From Euperipatoides rowelli (Eukaryota; Onychophora; Udeonychophora; Euonychophora; Peripatopsidae): DNA of 11,697 nt. Below the pieces are notes generated by a model. That model did no database searches. It was not told the origin of the DNA and was given only the letters and a program-made list of their open reading frames with translations. This document shows positions 1 to 8,706 of this stretch, in pieces; position 1 is the first letter of the stretch; every line of letters starts with the position of its first letter. A program made the position numbers and the translations under genes. The stretch lies in assembly GCA_003024985.2 (NCBI GenBank), contig PXIH01S0029073.1. One strand, 5' to 3'.

Positions 1-3
1 TTC

Positions 4-486
4 CAGGGTCACCTTAACCATTGGGCTAATAGGGCTTCAGCCCTAGGGCACAGGATGATGTCAGGGTGCCGTGCTGTCCTGCACCCATCTTATCTCAAAA
101 GGCTTTTATTTTAGTAATTTATATTAGCAGAATGTTAGTTGCATTTAACCAAGATAACAGACTCATTGTTGCAGACGCATGATGCAATATATATGCTATT
201 ATATACTTGACACTTTCGCATAGAGAAAATGTAGAAAAAAAATAATTTAGTTTTAATTTAAATTTTTCTAAAAAAATATATGAAATTATTTTGTTGTATA
301 ATAAATACAAATGCTATAAAATTATATGCTGACCAGTAGGTTCATATTTAATATACATTCTGATAAATAAATCAAAATAAATAACTAAATACAATACATA
401 AATAAATAAATAATTTTTTGTTAATTATGAAAAAGGGCGCCAAATATTATTAGCCCAGGGTGCTTAAATGTATTAAGACGGCCCTA
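4..486. mobile_element. Non-autonomous hAT-like DNA transposon (MITE-like), degraded
   Basis: The left end reads CAGGGTCACCTTAA and the right end, reverse-complemented, reads TAGGGCCGTCTTAA. Over the 13 bases after the first, the two ends differ at three positions, all transitions, which fits old decay. Both ends then carry the same subterminal 10-mer TGGGCTAATA, at 22-31 and as its complement at 448-457. The right flank 487-494 is CTTACTTC and the three bases left of the element are TTC. This matches the last three bases of an 8-bp target duplication, the hAT length. The interior is AT-rich with no transposase coding, so the element would have been moved in trans. The superfamily call rests on the CAGGG-type end and the inferred 8-bp duplication. 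Only 3 of the 8 left-flank bases lie inside the window. Confidence 0.6.
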
Positions 487-494
487 CTTACTTC
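487..494. repeat. Right copy of putative 8-bp target-site duplication
   Basis: CTTACTTC directly follows the right terminal repeat of the hAT-like element. Its last three bases match the only three bases visible to the left of the element (positions 1-3). The left copy is cut by the window edge, so the match is incomplete. Confidence 0.4.
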
Positions 495-1400
495 CATGAT
501 TATAATGACTCATTTATTTCTACTTTAAAACCATTATTAGATTATTAGTTACATTTATGTCACATACCTGGCACATCTATATATAAAAAAGATTATAAAA
601 TAAATAAAATCATACAAAATAAAAAAATCTGGCAATAACGAATGATAATTAAATGAAATATGATATTAAATTTATAAATTGTAATAATTTGTGTACATTG
701 TATTAAAAATTCAAATGTAAGAATTTTAAAATTATTGTTATAAAAATAAACATAAAATAATTCATAAATTATTTTTAAAATTAATAATGGTATTCTTATT
801 TAAAACTAAATGTTGGTAAAAGAATACAAAGAAATAAAATTGAAAATGAGAGCCGAGTGTCTAAAAATATAAACTAACACATACTATAATATGAATTTTA
901 CTTTTAAGGTGAAAAAAAACCCTTATTTAATTAATAATTATAATGAGATGATTATAAAATTAATAAATAAAGTATGTGCAGAAATAAATTGAAAAAATAT
1001 TAAAAAGCCAATCCCCTCCCACCTATTATTTATAAAATTGTAAAAAATACTAATTTTGAACCAACTAAGATAAAATGGTAAAATAAATCAATTTAAATTT
1101 ACTTTATTAAAATTTAACAAATTTAATTTACAATCAAACTGCATTAGCCTTAATAATATTAACTGTCACAATAAGTAAAACATAAAATTCTAAAATAAAC
1201 CAATAATTACAATTTGACTAATAAAAAATATTTTACTCACAATTTTTTAAATCAATTTAATTTAAATAGTTCATACGATGTCAGAAGTTCCCCCCAAAAA
1301 ATAGTGGAAAAAATAATTCAAAATTACCACTTAATAATTTTATATTTAAAATCACAACTTATAGATATTTTTTTACTTTTTCAATGTTGAAGTCTGATGA
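495..1400. other. AT-rich non-coding stretch, nothing recognised
   Basis: This stretch is composed almost entirely of A/T-rich simple sequence with stops in every frame. I found no terminal repeats, target duplications, RNA gene or protein motif. The only compositional break is a C-rich patch near 1012-1024 (CAATCCCCTCCCACC). It may contain sequence from downstream of the minus-strand Penelope-like copy, but no boundary is visible. Confidence 0.6.
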
Positions 1401-1439
1401 ATAATAGTATAAGGTTAATGTTCCAGTACAAGACGTTTA

Positions 1440-2389
1440 GTATATTTTTCATGAACAATATCTTAACGAATTTTGAATCTCTATCAAACTTATGTTCAGA
1501 TCCTTTTTTTCTTTTTGGTGGTTAAATAATGGAGAATTCACATTTTTCATATGCTTTTTTATTCAAATATGCAAATTTCTCTGACTTTGACCTATATAGA
1601 ATAATTTACAGGATATAAATTCAATTAATTTTGTAAATTATTCCTAGTTTATCTAAAATGTCTAATTTAGATTTATTAAATTGACTTAAACAATTATAAG
1701 AATTATTTGGCTTACCATTTTTGCAAACAAAACCTTCCGATTTTTAGTTTCTAAAATCAGTCAATACTTAATTAACCAATTTGCATATTTTTTATTATCT
1801 ATTTTAAGTATGGTGTCTTTAGGCTTAACTGTTTAGGTACAATATTTCCCCTACCCACATTTAAACATTAGCTCCATCTTTTGAGTTTTGTTTACATTTA
1901 CCATTTCTATAATAAAACTATTGATTATAATACTTATTAACATCATCAATATTATATCCTTATGTAATCTGTAGTAAAATTATTAATTTTCTTCTCTTCT
2001 TGCTTATTAAAAACATTATATTTAATATGATTACTATAGTTAGAATATTTGTCAAAGTGAAACTCAGGGGGCTGTTTTTTTCTATAAACCTGAAACTCAA
2101 ACTATAATCAAATCTGAGTATTTTGATGTCCAAATAATTCACACATCTGTAAACTTTAGTTACCACACTAAATGGTAAAGACTCTGATAATGAATTAATG
2201 TATTGCAAACTAAATCTACTTTATCATTCAAAATTAATAAAAGTTCATCTGTATACCATACTTCATCATTATTAAATACCTAAATCTTTTTTAGCAATCT
2301 TTTTTTTTTCAAAATTTGTAAAGCTATTTCTCTTAGAAGGTAATGAAATGCAAATACCTATTTGTAAAATGCAGATTATTAAATAATAC
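1440..2389 (-). pseudogene. Penelope-like element fragment: RT palm/thumb to GIY-YIG endonuclease (degraded)
   Basis: Read on the minus strand from 2389, this is the 3' half of a Penelope-like retroelement ORF. About 2284-2225 encodes RYFNNDEVWYTDELLLILND after frame repair, in the place of the RT catalytic box (family pattern RYxDD). About 2185-2085 encodes LPFSVVTKVYRC, YLDIKILRFD and FRFIEK, which correspond to the conserved PFT..., FLD.., ..YRK thumb block of PLEs. After a linker, 1644-1624 encodes GIIYKIN and 1601-1575 encodes FYIGQSQRN. These are the two halves of the GIY-YIG nuclease core, followed by IKKHMKN and SPLFNH (about 1559-1518). In PLEs this nuclease nicks the target DNA for priming. 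Several stops and frameshifts, including one between the GIY and YIG blocks and a TGA where an Arg is expected, make it dead. The 5' part of the ORF is missing. The 3' limit is approximate. Confidence 0.8.
1575..1644 (-). pseudogene. GIY-YIG nuclease core of the minus-strand Penelope-like copy
   Basis: On the minus strand, GIIYKIN (1644-1624) is followed after a short, frame-shifted, cysteine-containing stretch by FYIGQSQRN (1601-1575). The spacing and the following basic helix (RIK-HM-like) fit the GIY-YIG domain that ends Penelope-like ORFs. An in-frame TGA and a frameshift between the blocks mean it cannot be made as one domain. Confidence 0.8.
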
Positions 2390-2406
2390 AGTATTATTTA
2401 ATAATC
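2374..2406. repeat. Perfect 16-bp inverted repeat at the palindrome centre
   Basis: GATTATTAAATAATAC at 2374-2389 is followed by a single A (2390) and its exact reverse complement at 2391-2406. It is wholly A/T-rich except for two G/C pairs per arm and could extrude as a hairpin. It is the exact join of the two Penelope-like arms. Confidence 0.95.
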
Positions 2407-3053
2407 AGTATTTCATTCAAAGAATAGGGATACCAATGGGAATTTGCATTTACTCCCACTGGGAGAAATAGCTTTACAAATTTTGGAAAAAATATTGCTA
2501 AAAGAGTTTTAGGTATTGCAATAATGAAGTGTGCTGATAAACTTTCATTAATTTTGAATGATACAGATTAATTAGATTTTGTTTGCAATGTTCAATTCAT
2601 TATACGGAGCCTTTTCAATTTACTGTGGAAACTGAAGTTCACAGATGTTTGGAATATTTGGACATCAAAATACTCAGATTTGAATATAGGTTTCAGCTAC
2701 AGGTTTATAGAAAAAACATCCTCTGAGTTTTGTTTGGACAAATATTCTAACTAAAGTAATCCTATAAAATATAATGTTCTTAAGCATGAAGTGGTTAGAG
2801 CTTATAATTACTCATCAACAGAGACAATATTGAAGAAAGAGTTAGTTTATATCAAAAACATTTATTTTTTAAAATAATTTTACTATTGATTACATTAACA
2901 AGATTATTGATGAGGCTAATCATAATAATAAATATTTTATTGTAGAAATGGTAAATGTAAACAAAATCAATAGATAGTACTAATTTAAATGTTGGTACAG
3001 GAAATAATGTGCAGTACATAAATTTAAACATTGTCAGACCTAAATATGTCACA
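2391..3053 (+). pseudogene. Second Penelope-like fragment, plus strand, RT palm/thumb only
   Basis: This copy starts with RIGIPMG at 2421-2441, the GIPMG block found just before the catalytic box in Penelope-like reverse transcriptases. From 2610 it encodes PFQFTVETEVHRCLEYLD and KILRFEYRF, homologous to the block in the minus-strand copy. About 2730-2860, across frames, encodes DKYSN, KYNVL and RAYNYSST followed by LKKELVYIKNIYF, which fits the thumb-region S.HP..K..V...L..RA pattern. Homology to the minus-strand copy then fades near 3045, after the shared GAAATGGTAAATGTAAACAA (within 2945-2966). The GIY-YIG domain is not found on this side. Stops and frameshifts occur throughout, so it is a pseudogene truncated at both ends. 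Confidence 0.72.
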
Positions 3054-3984
3054 AGATGCCTGAGACACTTTCTAAATATCAGCATTATATATTCAATGAA
3101 ACATAAAATTTATAAAACTTTCATCTTAATGTTAGTTTAAGAAGAAAAAAATAGTCCGAAGCATGCTAATAATTTCTATATCTTCCATAATGGTGAACCT
3201 TCTAATGGTTAAATATATTGCAATTCTTCTCTTTGAAAAAAAAGAACTTTTTTATTGGATAAAAATATCTTGGGAATGAAAGAAAATATCATACTTGCAA
3301 TAGATTTGAATATTCTCTAATGCAAATATTGGAATATAAATTATTATGGAAGTACAAATTTATGCTCTGGAACAATTGAAGACATTGGTGAAAAACATTG
3401 TCATCTTCATTTTGACATTATTTCAGATTATGAAGTTTTATTTAAAAAATTAGTTCTATGGCTTGGTCCACTAATCAGTTATATCCTATTACTAATTTTT
3501 CTTTGTTGTTGTTGTTATATGAGAATTGGAGAAGCTAGTTCCTTAAGTTTAATGCAAGAATCAGACAAGTTATAAGACTTTTATTTTTCAATTATGGCTT
3601 CATGTTTGACCGACGGATGTAAAAGTCTTTCTCATTCCTGATATTTGAAATACATTACAAAGAATTTTATTGTTAATTTTGTCATATTGGCTATCTGTAA
3701 AATTGATAACCAGCATTATTGTTAAACAGATGGACAGTCTTCAGTGTAAAAAGATGGTGCCTTCCAGTTTCACCTGTGCTCATTGACAATACCTCATAGG
3801 GTACCTCATCTTAATATATACTCTGCTTTCAGCAGTGAAAGGGTTAATAAGCTCACATCCTGGTGTAAGAATTGTACAGAAGCAGGGAGTATCTTTATAC
3901 ATGAGTGGATATTTTTCCTTCCCTTCAGGGAGTGTGATTATTTAATAGCCTAACAGTAGAGAAAATAAATAGCGCATGTGCAAG
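3054..3984. other. Unassigned stretch between Penelope-like palindrome and LINE ORF1
   Basis: I recognise no protein motif here. The base composition becomes less AT-rich from about 3590, with patches such as 3735-3800 and 3830-3960, which would fit a LINE 5' UTR leading to the ORF1 start at 3985. The LINE 5' boundary cannot be placed, because no copy of the sequence after its A-run (9183 onward) was found as a target duplication. A short GTT run (about 3504-3515) is the only simple repeat. Confidence 0.45.
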
Positions 3985-5108
3985 ATGGAAGAGGATACAC
4001 AGTCTCCATTTAACTCAGGAAAACTTAAGGACTCAAAATGGCATATTAAATTGACTAAAGACCTAAGAGACTATCAAGATTTAGACCAACAAGATGAAAA
4101 ACATTCCCAAAAGTACGGTATTCAAAATTCATGAGGAGTCTGAGATACTGGGATAAGCAGATGAAATCTTTGTACCTCCCCTAAACGTTATGTTTTTACA
4201 ACTTATCATGAGACGAAAGATACATTATTGAATGCAGGTAGTGTTATTCATGAAATGGCAAAAATAGTAGGAATGGAAAATAAACTGGTATTTACTATCC
4301 ACAAAATGGGAAATTTTTNGGAATAGACTTTGCGGAAGAATTTATGAAAGAATTAATAGAAGACTTGTTTATAGTGTATAACGAGTGTTGTGTAGTTCCG
4401 GCATTTTTCGGGAGCTTCAAATACTAGAATAGATGCTAAATTACACTGGTTATCAGTTTTAGATGATTCTACTGAAATTGAAACAGAATTACATAAGTAT
4501 ATGTATATATACTCAACGGAAAATGAAAAAGAAATGGTTGATAGAATTACAGAGGTGAAGACAGGTGTATTAAATATTAAAGCAATGCCAGCTAAAGGTA
4601 TTCTAATAGAAGGTATACCACATGTATTCTAGGTATTAATTAACAATTAAAGAAAGGATACCTATATGCCTAAACTGTGAGAAAATTGGCCACAAGTCTG
4701 CACAGTGCAGAATACAGTATTGTAAAAAGTGTAGAAATAACTATGAAGGACAACATGAAAATTGCCAACAGTCTTCGCAAAATCTTTTTCTTCGCTATTT
4801 AAAGATAAAGAAGTAGAACAATCAATTATTGAAATGAAAGAAGATTCAGACAATTACAAAGATTACTTATATATATGAGAGAGTCCATGAAAGGAAAAAT
4901 AATTGAGATAAATCTAAATCCAGAAACTCAAAAAGAAATAAATAGTGATAAGAATATAAGTGAAGCAAAATCTACTAATGCTGCAGACAGATCAAAGAAG
5001 GAGCCATGTAACCCACCACTAAATCATAATGTGAAAGTTGACATTTGTAAAAACTTACCGTACGAAGGAGACACTTTGACATTATCAAATGCAAAAGAAG
5101 ATTTTTAA
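3985..5108 (+). pseudogene. LINE ORF1: RRM-like region and two zinc knuckles (degraded)
   Basis: The ATG at 3985 begins MEEDTQSPFNSGKLKD and fits an ORF1 start, although upstream in-frame sequence was not excluded. About 4180-4625, across frames, encodes pieces resembling the RNA-binding (RRM-like) region of L1/Tx1-type ORF1, ending GILIEGIPHVF before a TAG. A frame change leads to IPICLNCEKIGHKSAQC, a CX2CX4HX4C knuckle (Cys at 4667, 4676 and 4706; His at 4691). Next is CKKCRNNYEGQHENC, a CX2CX7HX2C knuckle (4721-4765). Such proteins coat the element RNA and act as chaperones in reverse transcription. An acidic tail follows, and the last open piece (4875-5108) is Lys/Glu/Asn-rich and ends with TAA. 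At least four breaks and an ambiguous base at 4319 interrupt it. Confidence 0.78.
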
Positions 5109-5388
5109 ATCTAAATAGGAGGCAAAAAAAGCCACAGAGTAATACTAGTGGACAATTACAGAGTGATGATATGGATTTCAAAAATGAAAACAGGAAATTT
5201 AAACTTACGTTGTGGAGTGATGAAACAAGGAGAGAAAATGGAGTATGTGACTGAAGTAAGTGATAATATTTCTACTGTTTTACACACAGAATAACTTTAA
5301 ATAGCTTTGAAGAAACAAATTGTTTTAATTATTTTTAAGCAATAATAAGATAAATAACTAATAGGTATTTTTAATTTAAAATTCAAAT
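5109..5388 (+). other. LINE inter-ORF region
   Basis: No conserved motif is visible between the last open piece of ORF1 and the endonuclease start. Some of it may be eroded ORF1 tail. It is A-rich and full of stops. Confidence 0.5.
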
Positions 5389-6060
5389 ATGTTTTCAAAT
5401 TTACATTTTAATACCATAACATTAAAGATTATAAATGTAAGAGATATGAATTTAAAAAGAAAAGCAGATATAAAAATGAAGAGAATTAAAAAATTTACTC
5501 CTTTAGGAGAATAAACGAAGAATTATTGAAAATAATAATGTTTGAAAAGCCTTTTAATGGATCAATATATTATTCTTGAAAACCGTACATCAGCAAGAAG
5601 ACTTGGGATAGCCACAACAATACATAAAACAATGTATCATGAGGTGAGTAACATTATAAACATAGGTGAGAGAGCTGTTGAAATTAAACTAATCAAAGGA
5701 AAAGAGAAATTGATATTCTTGAATGTACATTTTCTGATTATTTATAAGAAAAGACAGGAATTTATGGAGCAAATTTGCAATTTTTTTGGAATTTCAAAAT
5801 TCACAAATAATCATGCAAGAGACATTAATGTGAATTCAGCGAGTAAAGAAAGAAACATACAAATCTTTCTAGATAAATTGCAAATAAAAGATGTAGCTAG
5901 TGCCTAGTGAACAGGAATTAAATCATGTAAATACAAGATTTGACATATCATCATCTAACAGACTTGATAGAATTTTTATATCAGCCTCGTTGAAATATGA
6001 GTGTAAAATGGAATTTGTAATGATGACATTTACTCATCATTATTTTGTTAATTAATGTGA
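5389..6060 (+). pseudogene. LINE ORF2 N-terminus: APE-type endonuclease (degraded)
   Basis: The ATG at 5389 opens a 41-codon piece (to the TAA at 5512-5514) with LKIINVRDMN, the position of the N-terminal N-x-R-G block of APE-like endonucleases. The next open piece (5542-5907) contains SARRLGIATTIHK, matching the S-x-R-G-G-V-A-I strand, and LIFLNVHF followed by KRQEFMEQICNFF, matching the (V)NVYAP...R..F...+..+ block. A further frame carries RLDRIFIS (5960-5983) and ends THHYF (from 6032), where the catalytic SDH triplet is expected. The enzyme nicks target DNA to prime reverse transcription. The catalytic Glu block (QETH-like) is not recognisable and the Asp of SDH is replaced. Together with three frame breaks, this makes the domain inactive. 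Confidence 0.75.
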
Positions 6061-6750
6061 ATTTTTTTGAAACTAAGAAAAAAAAACTATATTGAAAAAT
6101 AAAATAAAATTTATATCAACTTGGGATCAACAAAATACAGAAGAACAGGTAAATTAATTAAAACTTTAGATCAAATTAAAAATGTGAAAGTCAATATTAA
6201 AAAAAGAAAGCTATGAAAATGTAGTGACAATTCAAATTGGAAAGAAAAGAATGATTGAAAGGGAATTTGAGTTATATGATGCAGCAAATAAGGAAATTAT
6301 TTGTAAAGATGTTGAATGTGATGAAATTATAAAACTTAAATACAGAATAGAATATCTAGAAAAACTAAACAAGACTTATTTGATTAACAAGATGAAAAAG
6401 AATGAATATGTACTGTAACTACTTATACCCCCAAATGGGCTATGATTAATTTATTCGTTGTAAAAGAAGATAATTTAGTAATATAGTTGCTGTTGAAATT
6501 AAGGGTGAGATAATAAAAGGAAATAATGATATTGTGGAAAAAAATCAGAAATGTTATGTGAAGAGAAATTGACAATAGATTTAAAAAGAAAAATGAAATT
6601 TAAAGTTTTAAAATACCAGAGAGAGAAAAAAGATAATATAGATTTTTTTGTAACAAAGAACTCTAGTCAACAAAGCGAGACTTTAAGGATTAATGAAGGA
6701 GACATTAAAATATCTGAACTAAGAAGAAGCTATAAAAAGTTTAAATAGAA
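6061..6750 (+). pseudogene. LINE ORF2 linker between endonuclease and RT (degraded)
   Basis: Two open pieces, 6224-6418 and 6551-6748, lie in the place of the linker. The first encodes a Lys/Glu-rich helical stretch (for example FELYDAANKEI and IKLKYRIEYLEKLNKTYL) that could form a coiled coil. The second encodes REKKDNIDFFVTKNSSQQSE and DIKISELRRSY, the stretch that in L1/Tx1 ORF2 precedes the SPGPD block by about 15-25 residues. It runs directly into that block after a frame change near 6745. No catalytic residues are expected here. Assignment rests on position and style rather than on a named domain. Confidence 0.6.
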
Positions 6751-7980
6751 ACTCATCTCCAGGACCAGATAACTTAACAGCTAATTTTTATGTTTATTCT
6801 ACTATTGAAGTTAGGAAACTTTTATTAGAGTATTTTAATTTTTTATTAAAAGGTGAAAATGAAGAAATATTAACAAATGAAAATCAAGCTTTTATTAGAA
6901 TAATTCCAAAGAATAACAATGATAAAAATGCATAACGAAGGAGAATAATTTTAGACAAATTGCTTTGATCAACAATGATCAGAAACTACTTCAAAAAATT
7001 ATTTTAGAGAGATTAACAGATAATATTGAAAACATATTGCCAAAATCAATATACAGCATAAGGAAAAGAAGCATACAAATAGCAATTTTAAAATATAATT
7101 GAGTATTTTCTTTGTTCAGATAAGAAGAGTAGTAACAAAAGATTAATACTGCATTTTGATATGCAAGGAGCACTTAATAATGTTAATTTGGACTATTTGG
7201 AATTTATTTATAATCTATAAGACTATTTAAGTAGGAAATAGAATCACAAAACTTACAATTGAGATGCTTAAAAACAAGCTGTTAGCCTTTTTTGAATAAT
7301 GGTATCTTTGCAGATTTTAAACCTTTATGTCATTCAATATTACAGGGATCTCCACTTTCAGCGTTACTATATTTATTATATATAGCCTAATAGATTTGGT
7401 GAAGTGTTTGGAGCAATCGGTAGAGGGAATCAATTTATTTGGAAAAATTGAAACAAGGCAATCACATATTGACGATCTTTCTGTCTTTGTTAAATCTTTC
7501 AATGTAGTAAAGAAAGTTTTACAGATAGTATAAGATTTTATAAAGATAACAGGTTCGATTGTAAACTTGACTAAATCATATTTATATAATATTGATACAA
7601 AGAAAATTATAAACTATGACAATTTTCAAGGAAGGNATGACAAAGTTTTGGGTATTCATTTTCCAATTGAAGATCACAAATCAGTACAAAAGAAACTCAT
7701 GGAAAACAGAATTGAAGAATATAAGGATATTTGAAATAAAATTAGCACAGCTACAAAAGGATGGCTTGAAAGCATTCAATTGATAAATACAATATTGAAT
7801 CCTAAAATGATTTTTTATTTGCCATTTTGTGTAATAACTAAAATGTTTATAGGCAAAGTTGGAAAAATGATTAGTGACTGTATCTATGGGAAGTTTAAGA
7901 TCTTAACATTGGAAAAAAAAACTCAATTTCCTAAGAACAGAGGAGGATTAGAATATTGATTGACATACAGTCATAGAATC
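6751..7980 (+). pseudogene. LINE ORF2 reverse transcriptase domain (degraded)
   Basis: The RT blocks occur in order on the plus strand. They are SPGPD (6756-6770), then AFIRIIPK, then IALINNDQKLLQKIILERL (from about 6958), then LILHFDMQGALNNVNLDYL. The catalytic Asp of block A is kept at 7158-7160, but the usual AFD has become ALN. QGSPLSALLY (7343-7372) is block B. HIDDLSVFVKS (from 7465) keeps both Asp residues of the (Y/F)xDD box, with His-Ile before them. TGSIVNLTKSYLYN follows, then a VLGIHF block near 7650 and the thumb-like IEEYKDI...ATKGWLESIQLINTILNPK. The frames change between blocks A and B and again between block B and HIDD. A long run of stops lies around 7100-7330, and one ambiguous base sits at 7636. 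The protein would copy the element RNA at the nicked target. Confidence 0.85.
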
Positions 7981-8550
7981 TAACTATGATTTATAATTTG
8001 GTTAAAATATATATAATACAGGGGTGATAAATTAAAAATTATAAAATTAAAAGACTACATCACGGATCCTCTCTTAAGAACATGATTAGAACATATGAGT
8101 ATCTCCAAGGTAGAATAGAAGATAATACAGTGATCAATTTAAGAGTTTGCAGAAAACTAACTCTATAGACTGAAGAAATTTATATAAATTATAAAAAAAA
8201 GAAAGTGAATCTTACAATTGCATGATAGTTTTTGAAAGGAACTTTGGCTAATTTTGCGATCAAATTTCTATTGGAGATATTGCCATCAAGACAAGGATTG
8301 TATGACATCAATTTAGTTAGAAATGAAGAAAGACATTGTGTTTTTTGTTACAAAAAGAATGAAACATCAGAACATATCTTTGGTGAATGTATGGAAGTTA
8401 AGAAAAGCATACAATGGTTATTGGAAAAATGGTCTTTTGAATTGAAAAGGCATAAACGTTTAACTATTAGACAAAATTTTGATAAACTTTTCTTTCAGGA
8501 AAAAAATGCTTTATAGTAATCTTTGGAATATGGGTTGCTAGATGTGAAAT
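7981..8550 (+). pseudogene. LINE ORF2 C-terminal region with CCHC finger (upstream part)
   Basis: From 8232 to 8516 one frame is open and encodes GTLANFAIKFLLEILPSRQG followed by a finger CVFCYKKNETSEHIFGEC (8337-8390), a CX2CX8HX4C pattern. This finger is a hallmark near the end of L1/R2-type ORF2 proteins and is thought to aid nucleic-acid binding. The next lines continue in a shifted frame with FGIWVARCEI (about 8519-8550), a typical C-terminal W-x-x-R-C block. Here the coding is interrupted by a smaller retroposon and resumes at 8691. Confidence 0.8.
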
Positions 8551-8556
8551 ATTTTT
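8542..8556. repeat. Left target-site duplication of the nested retroposon
   Basis: ATGTGAAATATTTTT. It pairs with ATGTGAAATAATTTTT at 8691-8706, differing only by one A. The T-run of the insert begins within it, so its exact right edge is uncertain. Confidence 0.72.
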
Positions 8557-8690
8557 TTTTTTTATTTTAATTATTTTATTAATACCATAAAAAAATTAGT
8601 ATATACAAATAAAACCATGCACAAACATGCATTACCTTGCTTTTAACATTCCAAACATGCAAACCTGCTTGTACAGTCCAGGAGAACCAC
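8557..8690 (-). mobile_element. Nested poly(A) retroposon fragment, minus orientation
   Basis: On the minus strand the insert starts GTGGTTCTCCTGGACTGTAC at 8690. It ends with AATAAA followed closely by a long A-run (the T-run at 8551-8563). It is flanked by direct copies of ATGTGAAATATTTTT (8542-8556) and ATGTGAAATAATTTTT (8691-8706), the signature of LINE-machinery insertion. I see no clear tRNA-type A and B boxes, so it could be a 5'-truncated LINE tail, a SINE of unknown head, or the 3' end of a retrocopied mRNA. On its own strand it is open for about 40 codons near its start, including WTVQAGLHVWNVKSK, but I recognise no protein. Confidence 0.72.
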
Positions 8691-8706
8691 ATGTGAAATA
8701 ATTTTT
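8691..8706. repeat. Right target-site duplication of the nested retroposon
   Basis: ATGTGAAATAATTTTT begins at the first base after the insert. It continues the reading frame of the LINE ORF2 that was broken at 8542-8556. Confidence 0.72.

Larger units (their letters stand above)
1815..3053. repeat. Large near-palindrome of two Penelope-like fragments, centre 2390
   Basis: The left arm (1815-2389), reverse-complemented, aligns with the right arm (2391-3053) over essentially its whole length, with substitutions and indels. Exact anchors include 28 bases at 2108-2135 versus 2656-2683, and 22 bases at 1886-1907 versus 2945-2966. The arms meet at a single unpaired base with no spacer. The right arm is somewhat longer, partly because the left lacks bases around the GIPMG block. 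The two arms carry the same coding block in divergent, 5'-to-5' orientation. Confidence 0.88.

Noticed and set aside
119-310. 63-codon minus-strand open frame
   Set aside because: It lies in the AT-rich interior of the hAT-like element, with biased Tyr/Ile/Leu/Ser content and no motif.
395-415. TAAA-type and GTT-type microsatellites (also about 3504-3515)
   Set aside because: They have only three to four units each, as expected in AT-rich DNA.
2852-3085. 77-codon minus-strand open frame
   Set aside because: It is antisense to the plus-strand Penelope-like copy, which has recognisable blocks.
3600-3960. Possible coding in the stretch before ORF1 (for example open runs around 3730-3790)
   Set aside because: No frame stays open or matches a family; its position fits a LINE 5' UTR better.
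4662-5181. Minus-strand open frames opposite LINE ORF1
   Set aside because: They are antisense to the zinc knuckles and to the ORF1 tail; the plus-strand reading explains the conservation.
6991-7502. Minus-strand open frames opposite the LINE RT
   Set aside because: They are antisense to RT blocks that read clearly on the plus strand.
4319-7636. Ambiguous bases (N) at 4319 and 7636
   Set aside because: Single unresolved bases within degraded LINE coding; they show sequencing or assembly uncertainty, not biology.
8551-8563. T-run as a bacterial-style terminator
   Set aside because: There is no GC-rich stem. The run is the complement of a retroposon A-tail.
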